DNA of 64,000 bases from Gymnothorax reevesii. Its lineage: Eukaryota; Chordata; Actinopteri; Anguilliformes; Muraenidae. A model generated the notes under the pieces. That model was given only the letters and a program-made list of their open reading frames with translations, ran no database searches and had not been told where the DNA came from. The stretch is taken from contig CM056573.1 in assembly GCA_029721435.1 (NCBI GenBank), positions 100,121,447 through 100,185,446 of the forward strand, written 5' to 3'. Positions within the stretch are counted from its first letter, which is position 1. Each line of letters opens with the position of its first letter. Of this stretch, positions 22,610 through 31,299 are shown one piece after another. The translations under genes and the position numbers were made by a program.

Positions 22610-23541
22610 GGTCCTTAATATATGTATTCAGAGGAAAGATTTGAGCTGTCCTTTAGAGAACTGGGTGTTTATGCATGCATCCCATAATGGTGGATAGCCA
22701 GTGAATTCATAATTCAAGATAAGAGTGAATTAATCATCGGTAACAGGAAGACTTATGTACTGTACATCAAACTGTGTGTGTCCATTAAAGTCACCATTGA
22801 ATTGCTCATCATGCAGTATAATTTCCCTGTGACCCTAACTCATCTCTACTTGTGTGTATGCATGTTATCGACCACGCCATGTTGTGCTTGTCCTTGGTGA
22901 CTGAGCCATCTGATTTCCAATGACTTGGGATTAGGTGAACTCCCCACCAACTCCTGTATTCCACAAAATACTGTTGAATGACTGATACAAAGCCAGACTT
23001 TGGTCCTCTCTCAGCCCTTTTGCAGCAGGTATTAATGAGGACTTGGAATGTTTTGTGTATTCTTGGCATACTGTATTTTTGACAGCTCACCTTGGAATTG
23101 CTTATGGTGCTCTATGCTGGACTGTAATGCAAACATAAAATTGAAGAATGGCTGAACCAGAGACTCCTACCTGCTACCTCTACCCTTTTTACTCTGAAGT
23201 CATGACCTGAAACAACCTGATGTTCATGCTAGGTGAAGCCTCAGGGATGGCACGATAACCAATCGAGCGTTTGCTGTTGACCTCTTGACTTACTCAGAGA
23301 CGTAAAACTGCACTAAAGATTATGGTTTAATGGACTTAAAAAATGTTTGAAGTCGACAATGGAAATAAACAAAGAAACTGATTTTTACTTGTAATGACTT
23401 TCTCATTTCTCAGAAAAGAAAGGTGCCAGAAATCACCTGTTTTTTCTGGTTTTAATAAATGATCATGTTTATGCAGTATTATAAACAAGATGGAAAAAAA
23501 GTGTACATTATTATATGAGTACCAACATGGTATAAAATATT
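22610..23541. other. No recognisable gene
   Basis: A 93-residue minus-strand frame (22809-23090) has an even composition but no motif I can name. Nothing else is seen. Confidence 0.45.
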
Positions 23542-24401
23542 CAACCCCAATTCTGAAATAGTTCGGACAAAGTGGAAATTGTGAATAAAATCAAAATGCA
23601 ATGACTTTCAGATCACATGAGCCAATATGTTATTTACAATAGAACATAGATAACATTTCAAATGTTGAAACTGAGACATTTTACATTTTTATCCACAAAA
23701 TGAGCTTATTTCAAATTTTCTGGTTGCAACAGGTCTCATAAAATTTGGTACACAGGCAAAAAAGGGCTGAAAAAGCAATTAATATGTGAGAGAATCAGCT
23801 GAAGGAACGTTTAGCAAGTAATTAAGTTAACTGGCATAGGTGTCAGGTGGCATCATGATTGGCTATACAAGGGATGTTTTAGAGAGGCTGAATCTCTCAG
23901 AAGTAAAGATGGTCAGAGGCTCTCCAATTTGAGAAGGTTTGCGTGAAAAAACTGGAATACTTTTTTTTTTTGTTTTGTTTTTATTTCGGCATGATTGTAT
24001 AGTCGTTTCATGACAATTTCAACACAACACAACATGTATCATGCATCATGACCGAAAGGGTCGCGGGAGAAGCGACATTGCTTGTCAAAGTCCCGCCCCC
24101 AACTTCCAGAAAAACAGTTTAATTATGGTTAAGATATCATAGGGATTATGAATCACAGCAGAGCTAGTGTCCATGTACGCTACGATTTAAACGTCAGAAA
24201 ATAAGATCGTAAGATTTATGAATATCATGAGAATTATAATTACAGAATAGGTGAGTGTCCATATAACTTTAGATTCAAATGCCACTCTTGATCCAATGCG
24301 ACATTGCCCCGAAACCCCTTTCTTAATCATTTGGTTTGTTCCGGCTAATTTGGAGTAGATGAGAAGTATAATAATACCGGATCTTTGCTTGAATCTCTTG
24401 A

Positions 24402-24808
24402 TTAGTCGTCATTTCCATCGCCTTTGTTCTCCCTTCCCTTATCGGATGTAATGACTTCTCGCAGTATGTGCAGACCATCGTTGCCTTCTTTGACGCCGAA
24501 TCCAATTTTATTGAGCTTTCTGTCAAGGATAGCCATGCATTTCAAAGTTTTCTTTATCCTATAGTCAATCAAAAACAGACCAAACCCCAATGATAGTAGA
24601 CCCGCTATCATGAATCCAATTAGATAGACGTCCTCTACATCCTCGATGTCCAGGACTGCCAAACACAGCGAACGCCACTTCCCCCATGCATCCATGGAGT
24701 AACCGGCCGGGAATGTCCCATCCGGGCATGTCGGTTCTCCAGAACCTGACCGCCTCGTGGAGATAATTTTGTCGATTACACGACAAACGACCAGCTAATA
24801 AGATCCAT
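24402..24808 (-). pseudogene. Small membrane-protein frame downstream of the LINE RT
   Basis: About 90 bp after the RT stop, an ATG at 24808 starts MDLISWSFVV and meets TAA at 24776-24778. One base out of frame, the sequence then stays open to 24402, through IDKIISTRRSGSGEPTCPD, a Trp/Cys-bearing segment (MDAWGKWRSLCLAVLDIEDV), a predicted membrane helix (VYLIGFMIAGLLSLGFGLFL) and a charged tail ending GRENKGDGNDD. A single frameshift therefore separates it from an open frame of about 135 codons. The membrane helix and acidic end are seen directly; any role in the element is unknown. It could be a bona fide second LINE gene or a chance frame in the 3' region. Confidence 0.5.
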
Positions 24809-24896
24809 ATTGGTTCAGCTGTCTGTAGTAATGTGCTGTGACAGTTGTCTTTCCGACAGATGGTCTGGAGTGTCCAGTAGATACAAAGGTACAGAT

Positions 24897-25492
24897 TTAA
24901 CTATATTGAACATGTTTATAGTTACTCAGATATGCACATTTCAACAAATATTTGAAGGCCTTCAGCTCTTCTGCCATTCTTATATAATCATCAAGTACGT
25001 TCCATGCCCTGACCCAGCCACAGATAATGAGTGCTCCCTGCGAGTCGTTCTGACCTTTCTTGTTTGCAACAACATTCTGCCTCTGGTGTTTTGGATACAA
25101 TCACGCTGAAGAAATAGACTTTGAATATTTCTAGGCAAGTCTTTGTGGTATCCTAAATATACAAGTTGCAAGGAGTTGAATTTTTACTATATCCTGTAAT
25201 TTAAGAAACTTTGCCTTAATAAACAAATCATTTGTATGAGTCCCATACGGAAAGCAATGAATAATTATAAGGGCCTTTTTTTGGAGTTTAAATAAAGATT
25301 CTATTGTATTTTTGTAAGTGTGACCCCATACTTCAGCGCAGTAATGTAAGTGGGGTGCTATGAGGGCTGAATAGATTATTTTAAGAGACTTGAGGTTTAA
25401 TAGTTTCTTCATTTTCCAAAGAATAGACACACTTTTAGCTAACTTTCTTTGAACTAAATTTACATGCGGTTTCCAGCTTAAGAGATTATCTA
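24897..25492 (-). pseudogene. LINE reverse transcriptase C-terminal part (after the Tc1 insertion)
   Basis: Reads LLSWKPHVNLVQRKLAKSV, KIIYSALIAPHLHYCAEVWG and LFKLQKKALIIIH: the thumb region of a LINE RT. After a frame change near 25130 it continues as RQNVVANKKGQNDSQGALII, WNVLDDYIRM and FKYLLKCAYLSNYK to a stop at 24897. The upstream part lies at 27093-27261, beyond the inner Tc1 (WFNVNKLSLNLTKTKFMIF, then INGTSIERVNEYKVLGVMI). The RT active-site half is missing. Confidence 0.8.
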
Positions 25493-27092
25493 CAAAACCC
25501 AAAACCAGTGAAGTTGGCACGTTTTGTAATTCGTAAATAAAAACAGAATACAATGATTTGCAAATCCTTTTCAACCTATATTCAATTGAATAAACTGCAA
25601 AGACAAGTTACTTAATGTTCGAACAGGTAAACTTTCAAATTTTTTGCAAATATTAGCTCATTTGGAATTTGATGCCTGCAACATGTTTCAAAAAAGCCGG
25701 CATAAGTGGCAAAAAAGACTGAGAGAGTTCAGGAATGCTTATCAATCACTTATTTGGAACATCCCACAGGTGAACGGGCTAATTGGGAACAGGTGGGTGC
25801 CATGATTGGGTATAAAAGCAGCTTCCCTGAAATGCTCAGTCATTCACAAACAAGGATAGGGCGAGGGTCACCACTTAGTGAACAAATTCGTGAGCTGATT
25901 GTCGAACAGTTTAAAAACAACATTCCTCAACGAGCTATTGCAAGAAATTTAGGGATTTCATCATATACGGTCTGTAATTTCGTCAAAAGGTTCAGAGAAT
26001 CTGGAGAAATCACTGCGCGTATGCGACAAGGCCGAAAACCAACATTGAATGCCCGTGACCTTTGATCCCTCAGGCGGTACTGCATCAAAAACCGACATCA
26101 TTGTGTAAAGGACATCACCACTTGGGCTCAGGAACCCTTCAGAAAACCACTGTCAGTAACTACAGTTCGTCGCTACATCTGCAAGCGCAAGTTAAAACTC
26201 TACAATGCAAAGCGAAAGCCATTTTTCAACAGCACCCAGAAACGCCGCCGGCTTCGCTGGGCCCAAGCTCATCTAAGATGGACTGATGCAAAGCGGAAAA
26301 GTGTTCTGTGGTCTGACGAGTCCACATTTCAAATTGTTTTTGGAAACTGTGGACGTTGTGTCCTCCGGACCAAAGAGGAAAAGGACCATCTGGGCTGTTA
26401 TAGGCGCAAAGTTCAAAAGCCAGCATCTGTGATGGTATGGGGGTGTATTAGTGCCCAAGGCATGGGCAACTTACACATATGTGAAGGCACCATTAATGCT
26501 GAAAGGTACATGCAGGTTTTTGAGCATCATATGTTGCCATCCAAGCAACGTCTTTTTCATGCTTATTTCAGCAAGACAATGCCAAGCCACATTCTGCTTG
26601 TGTTACAACAGCATGGCTCAGTAGTAAAAGAGTGCGGGTACTAGACTGGCCTGCCTGTAGTCCATACCTGTCTCCCATTGAAAATGTGTGGCGCATTATG
26701 AAGCGTAAAATACGACAACGGAGACCCCGGACTGTTGAACAACTTAAGCTGTTCATCAAGCAAGAATGGGAAAGAGTTCCACCTGAAAAGCTTCAAAAAT
26801 TGGTCTCCTCAGTTCCCAAACGTTTACTGAGTGTCGTTAAAAGGAAAGGCGATGTAACACAGTGGTAAAAAGGCCCCTGTGCCAACTTTTTTGCAATGTG
26901 TTGCTGCCTTCAAATTCTAAGTTAATGATTATTTGCAAAAAAAAAAAATTAAGTTTCTCAGTTTGAACATTAAACATCTTGTCTTTGCAGTGTATTCAAT
27001 TGAATATAAGTTGAAAAGGATTTGCAAATCATTGTATTCTGTTTTTATCTACGATTTACATAACGTGCCAACTTCACTGGTTTTGGGTTTTG
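25493..27092 (+). mobile_element. Inner Tc1-like transposon with TA target duplication
   Basis: Inverted ends CAAAACCCAAAACCAGTGAA (25493) and TTCACTGGTTTTGGGTTTTG (to 27092), each flanked by TA (25491-25492, 27093-27094). The inverted repeats continue for about 170 bp. The total of 1600 bp is full length for a Tc1-like element. It carries a mutated transposase in the plus orientation and lies inside the RT of a LINE. Confidence 0.93.
25706..26868 (+). pseudogene. Tc1-like transposase, broken
   Basis: The helix-turn-helix region reads LSEQIRELIVEQFKNNIPQR, FVKRFRESGEITARMRQG and ends at a TGA (about 26063) after LNARDL. A different frame continues with WTDAKRKSVLWSDESTFQIV, which holds the first catalytic Asp. 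Next come KPASVMVWGCISAQGMGNL and, after a deletion and shift near 26555, the FQQDN box in another frame. The end reads VLDWPACSPYLSPIENVW with the catalytic Glu, then to VTQW and stop at 26868. So the D, D and E positions are still present but spread over three frames. True start is probably near 25830. Confidence 0.88.
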
Positions 27093-27261
27093 TATCATAA
27101 CTCCCAAGACTTTATATTCGTTTACCCTTTCAATGCTGGTACCATTTATCTTCAAGTCTATGTCGTCCTTTAGGCCTTTTTTCCCAAATATCATAAATTT
27201 GGTCTTTGTAAGATTTAGTGATAATTTGTTTACATTAAACCACGTGTGAAGTTTAGACTTT

Positions 27262-27790
27262 AAGAACAGTGTTCCTCAATGTCAAATTGCGAAGACTTTG
27301 AAGGTCTCATCATAGACAGTGCATAACATTATCAAACGATTCAGGGAAACTGGAAAAATCTCTGTGCATAAGGAAGAAGGCCTAAGACCTTTACTGAATG
27401 CCCGTGAACTGTGGGCCCTCAGACGCCACTGCATCACTCACCGGCATGATTCTGTCATTGACATTACTAAATGGGCCCAGGAATACTTCAAGAAACCACT
27501 GTCAGTAAACACAGTCTGCCATGCCATCCACAGATGCCACCTAAAACTCTATCATGCAAAAAGGAAGCCATTGTTGAGCATGATCCAGAAGTGCCACCGT
27601 GTTCTGTGGGCCAAGTCTCATTTAAAATGGACTGTAGCAAAGTGGCAAAGTTCCTGTGGTCAGGCGAGTCCAAATTTGACATTCTTGTTGGAAATCATGG
27701 GAGTCATGTTCTCTGGGCTAAAGAGGAGAAAGATCACCCCTCCTGTTATCAGTTTTCAGTTCAAAAGCCAGCATCTCTAATGCTATGAGG
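27262..27790 (+). pseudogene. Tc1-like transposase relic of the outer element
   Basis: From the LINE edge the frame reads a helix-turn-helix segment (IIKRFRETGKISVHKEEG, LLNARELWALRRHC), then KWAQEYFKKPLSVNTVCHAI, KRKPLLSMIQKCHRVLWAK and LKWTVAKW. Immediately afterwards the frame changes where the WSDE box with the first catalytic Asp should lie. The rest of the catalytic domain is missing; the sequence soon reaches the right terminal repeat. It cannot encode a working enzyme. Confidence 0.8.
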
Positions 27791-29354
27791 ATGCATTAGT
27801 GCACATGGTGTGGGCTATTGCATGTTTTAAAAAGAAAACAGTAAACAGGCCCCTGTCCCAACTTTTTTGAGACCTGTAGCAGCCATCAAATTTTAAATGA
27901 GCTCATTTTGCGGATGAAATGTAAAAAATCTTCAGTTTCAACATTTGTTATGTTATCTCTCTTCTTTTGTGAATAAAATACTGACTGGTGTGATTTGAAA
28001 TTCATTGCATTTTGATTTTATTCACAATTTACACTTTATTCCAACTATTTCGGAATAGGGGTTGTATTACTTATCGACTAGTAGTCAGTATATCAACATC
28101 CTTTCTCATATTTCACAGATATGGTAATGAATTTATTATTTCTGATTTACTGAACATCCATCAAATGGAATGTATTTCCTGAAATCTAAAATTGGGATAG
28201 AATTTTTGAATTCATCTGCTTTTGCTGAAAATGCATTTATAAAAACAACCATACACAATTCGGAAAGGCGAGGTAGTAGCAGGACTTGCAGGAGTCATGG
28301 CAGTTGTGGTAAAAACAGAAATGATTGCCAGTGATGTCTGGTAGTGGCATGAAAGCCTGCAGAAGCCTGCCTTTTACAAACCCCAATTCCAATGAAGTTG
28401 GGACATTGTCTAAAAGATAAATAAAAACATAAAACAATGATTTTCTAATCCTTTTTGACCTATATTGGATTGAGTACACTACAAAGGCGAGATATTTAAT
28501 GTTCAAACTGATAAACTTTATTGTTTTATTTTTTTGGGAAATATTCACTCATTTTGAAATTGATGCCTGCAACAGGTTCCAAAAAAGCTGGGGCAGGGGC
28601 ACGTCTACCACTGTGTTACATCACCTTTACTTTTAACAACACTAAATAAGCATTTTGGAACTGAGGACAATAATTGTAGAAGCTTTGTTGGAGGAATTCT
28701 TTGCGACTTCAGTTTCTAAACAGCCCGGGTCTCCTTTGTGGTATTTTGGGCTTCATAATGCCCCACAAATTTTCAATGGGAGACAGGTCTAGACAGCGAT
28801 CAGGCCAGTCTATTACCTGCACGCTTTTACTACAAAGCCACACTATTGTAACATGTGCAGCATGTGGCTTGCTGAAATAAGCAGGGCTGAAATAAGCAGA
28901 GGCGTCCCTGAAAAAGACGTTGGTTGGATGGCAGCATATGTTGCTCCACAACCTGTATGTACCTCTCAGTATTAATGGTGCCTTCAAGTTACCCATGCCA
29001 TGGGCACTAACTCAACCCCATACCGTCACAGATGCTGGCTTTTGAACTTTGCACTAAAAATCTTGACGGTCCTTTTCCTCTTTATCCCGGAGGACACAAC
29101 GTCCATTATTTCCAAAAACAATTTGAGCTGTGGACTTGTCAGACCACAGCACCCTTTTCCACTTTGCGTCAGTCCATCTCAGATGAACTCGGGCCCAGAG
29201 AAGTAGGCAACATTCCTGGGTGTTGTTGATATTTGGCTTTTGCTTTGCATGGTAGAGTTCTAACTTGTACTTGTAGATGTAGCAACGAACTGTGTTAACT
29301 ACCCATAGTTTTCTGAAGTGTTCCTGAGCCAATATGGTAATTTCCTTTACAGAA

Positions 29355-30178
29355 CTAGGCTTATGCCGTCGGAGGCGACGGCTGGGGTTATATCCCCAAA
29401 CGCCCCCAATCCTCCAATTCCCCAATCCTTGAATAGACCTTGAATAGACTTTCATTTGAACTTAATTTCAGTTCAATCGGACAAATGGTTCTGAAGATAT
29501 TGCCAAAATGGTAATTTTCAATCACAAAGCGCCACCTGGTGGCAAAATATTGAACCATACAGGTATGATGTCATTGTGTGACACGTTGTGAGGTCATGAC
29601 CTTGCAGTTGCACATAGTTTCATGTCAATTTGACGAATAGTTCCAAAGATATGGCAAAAATGGTGAATTTTATGTGACAAAGCTCCACCTTGTGTCAAAA
29701 TTTTGAACCAAACAGGTATAGTGTCAACGTGGGACACATCCTCAGGTCATGACCTTCCATTTGCACTTGATTTGAGGTCAATCGGACAAATATTTCCAGA
29801 GATATGATTAAAAAACTGTGATTTTTTCCGTTTTTGGCCCCTGGTGGCCAATCTAGTAATTGTAAATTGTCCAAAATCAAATCAGTTCTTCCTCTTTATG
29901 ATACCCATATGCAAAACTTGGAATTTCTAATTGAAATATTACTGAAGTTATCGCGTTAACACATAAATCAGTTTTTGGCCCCTGGTGGCCAATCTAGAAA
30001 TCGTAAATTGTCCAAAATTGAATCAGTTCTTCCTCTTTATAATACTTACCTATATGCAAAACTTGAAATTTCTAATAGAAATATTACTGAAGTTATCGCG
30101 TTAACACGTAGTGCGGCGGCGGCAGTTGGACCAAAAACATGATATCCCCGGAACGCCATTCGGCGTTTGGGGATATAA
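29355..30178 (-). mobile_element. Non-autonomous Helitron/Helentron-like insertion
   Basis: On the minus strand the insert starts TTATATCCCCAAACGCC at 30178. Near its other end it has the inverse of this sequence (29387-29405), then a 6-bp-stem hairpin (GCCGTC, GCCTCC, GACGGC; 29365-29382) and ends ATAAGCCTAG next to T. A 3' hairpin followed by CTAG-T and subterminal inverted repeats are hallmarks of Helitron-like, especially Helentron-type, elements. The Tc1 sequence is rejoined cleanly if 29355-30178 is removed, with no target duplication. Inside are two tandem repeat families (about 150-bp units at 29440-29825, about 140-bp units at 29828-30110). No gene. Confidence 0.72.
29440..30112. repeat. 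Two tandem repeat families inside the Helitron-like insert
   Basis: 29440-29825: about two and a half diverged units with the shared motifs AGGTCATGACCTT and CAGGTAT. 29828-30112: two units of about 140 bp that start GTTTTTGGCCCCTGGTGGCC and end AAGTTATCGCGTTAACAC. Confidence 0.8.
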
Positions 30179-30620
30179 TGATGTTGGTTTTTAGTGCAGT
30201 ACCACCTAAGGGACCGACGGTCACGGGCATTCAATGTTGGCTTGCAGCCTCGCCACTTACGTGTTGAGATTTCTCCGGATTCTCTGAATCTTCTGATGAT
30301 ATTATGGACTGTAGATGATGAAATCCCTAAATTTCTTGCAATTGCACATTGAGAAACATTGTTTTTAACCTGTTGGACTGTTTGCTCACGCAGTTGTTCA
30401 CAAAGTGGTGAACTTCACCCCATCCTTGCTTGTGAAGGACTGAGCCATTCTGGGATGCTCCTTTTATACCTAATCATGACACTCACCTGTTTCAAATTAA
30501 CCTCTTCACTGGTGGAATGTACCAAAAAGGTGTTTTTGAGCATTCCTCAACTTTCCCAGTCTTTTATTGCCCCATCCCAGCTTTTTTGGAACGTGTTGCA
30601 GGCATCGGATTCAAAATGAG

Positions 30621-31105
30621 TTGAGGTCGACTGATCAATCGGGCGGCCGATTATTTGGCATTATGACTAAATCAGCATTAGCCGATACCAGCCCTCACAA
30701 GGCCGATAAAAAGTGACAGCAACAAAGAAATTCTGCAAAGTGCAATCTCATCTGCGGCTGCTGTGGAGCAGTGTTAGCACTCCCCCTACGGGCAGAGTGC
30801 AGTGTGTGCGGGAGCGGTAACTGGGAAGCTTGCCAATGGTGGATGCAACGTTAACTACGAGGAGAACAGTGGCGGTTCATCGGCCGTAACAAAGGGAAGC
30901 CAAAACCTTGCCCTTCAGAGCTTAATGACTTAAACCTTTTGCAGTTTACTTTTCTTGATCAGCAGTTGCTCATAAGAATTGGTAGAAGGACAGTCAAATA
31001 TAATTTAAACTAAAAAAATCGGCATTATATCGGCCATCGGCTGCCCACTATCTAAGTATCGGCATTAGCATCGGCCACTGAAAAACCCATATCGGTCGAT
31101 CTCTA
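30621..31105. mobile_element. hAT-type MITE with 8-bp target duplication
   Basis: The 8-bp AAAATGAG occurs at 30613-30620 and 31106-31113. The ends are inverse copies (TTGAGGTCGACTGAT and ATCGGTCGATCTCTA). Internal CGGC/GCCGAT-rich sequence near both ends forms longer imperfect inverted arms. Removing it restores the Tc1 sequence. It contains a fragment of another hAT MITE at 30867-31000. Confidence 0.88.
30867..31000 (+). repeat. Fragment of the 16142-type hAT MITE nested in another MITE
   Basis: Starts CAGTGGCGGTTCATCGGCCG and follows the inner left arm of the element at 16142-16814 for about 130 bp (same order from 16235 to 16355). Only one end is present. Confidence 0.8.
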
Positions 31106-31299
31106 AAAATGAGTGAATATTTTCCAAAAACAATGAATTTTATCAGTTTGAACATTAAATATCTTGTCTTTTTAGTATAGTCAATTGAAAATAGGTTGAA
31201 AAGGATATAAATAAAATAATTGCAAATGATTGCAAATAATTGTACTCTGTTTTTATTCACGTTTTACACAATGTTCCAATTTCATGGAATTGGGGTTTG

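Larger units (their letters stand above)
23957..27261 (-). mobile_element. 5'-truncated LINE inserted in the outer Tc1, itself hit by another Tc1
   Basis: On the minus strand the element starts inside the RT at 27261 and ends with a poly(A) tail (T-rich run 23957-23980 on the plus strand), preceded by an AATAAA-type signal. Its RT is interrupted at 27092/25493 by a Tc1-like element with TA duplication, exactly between GVMI and DNLLSW. Downstream of the RT lies a small second frame (24402-24808) and then a 3' region of about 400 bp. The RT style points to the Jockey/CR1 superfamily; the exact clade is not settled. Confidence 0.82.
23542..28064 (+). mobile_element. Outer Tc1-like transposon, split by a LINE
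   Basis: The long inverted ends begin CAACCCCAATTCTGAAATAG (23542) and end CTATTTCGGAATAGGGGTTG (28064), with TA on the right and a slightly altered left flank. The ends remain alignable for about 200 bp. The transposase sequence stops at about 23956 and resumes at about 27262, because a minus-strand LINE was inserted between. Taking that out leaves a Tc1-like element of about 1.2 kb. It belongs to the same broad family as the elements at 25493 and 28377. Confidence 0.85.
28709..30350 (-). pseudogene. Tc1-like transposase, broken and interrupted
   Basis: The minus strand gives, from 30350 down, a helix-turn-helix part up to the Helitron-like insertion at 30178. It resumes at 29354 with VKEITILAQEHFRKLWVVNT, TDAKWKRVLWSDKSTAQIV (first Asp retained, next residue Lys instead of Glu) and GRCVLRDKEEKD. 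A piece at 28709-28996 reads AYFSPAYFSKPHAAHV. Here a small tandem duplication and a deletion replace the expected QQDN box, so the second catalytic Asp is lost. Then IDWPDRCLDLSPIENLW follows with the catalytic Glu retained. Confidence 0.85.
28377..31299 (-). mobile_element. Tc1-like transposon carrying two later insertions
   Basis: Left end CAAACCCCAATTCCAATGAA (28377, preceded by TA) and right end TTCATGGAATTGGGGTTTG (to 31299; the right flank is TG, so one base of the TA has mutated). The transposase is on the minus strand. Two insertions swell the element: a Helitron-like one at 29355-30178 and a hAT MITE at 30621-31105. Without them it is about 1.6 kb. Confidence 0.9.

Noticed and set aside
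22809..23090. 93-codon minus-strand frame as a gene
   Set aside because: No recognisable domain, no partner exon or promoter; kept only as part of a no-gene stretch.
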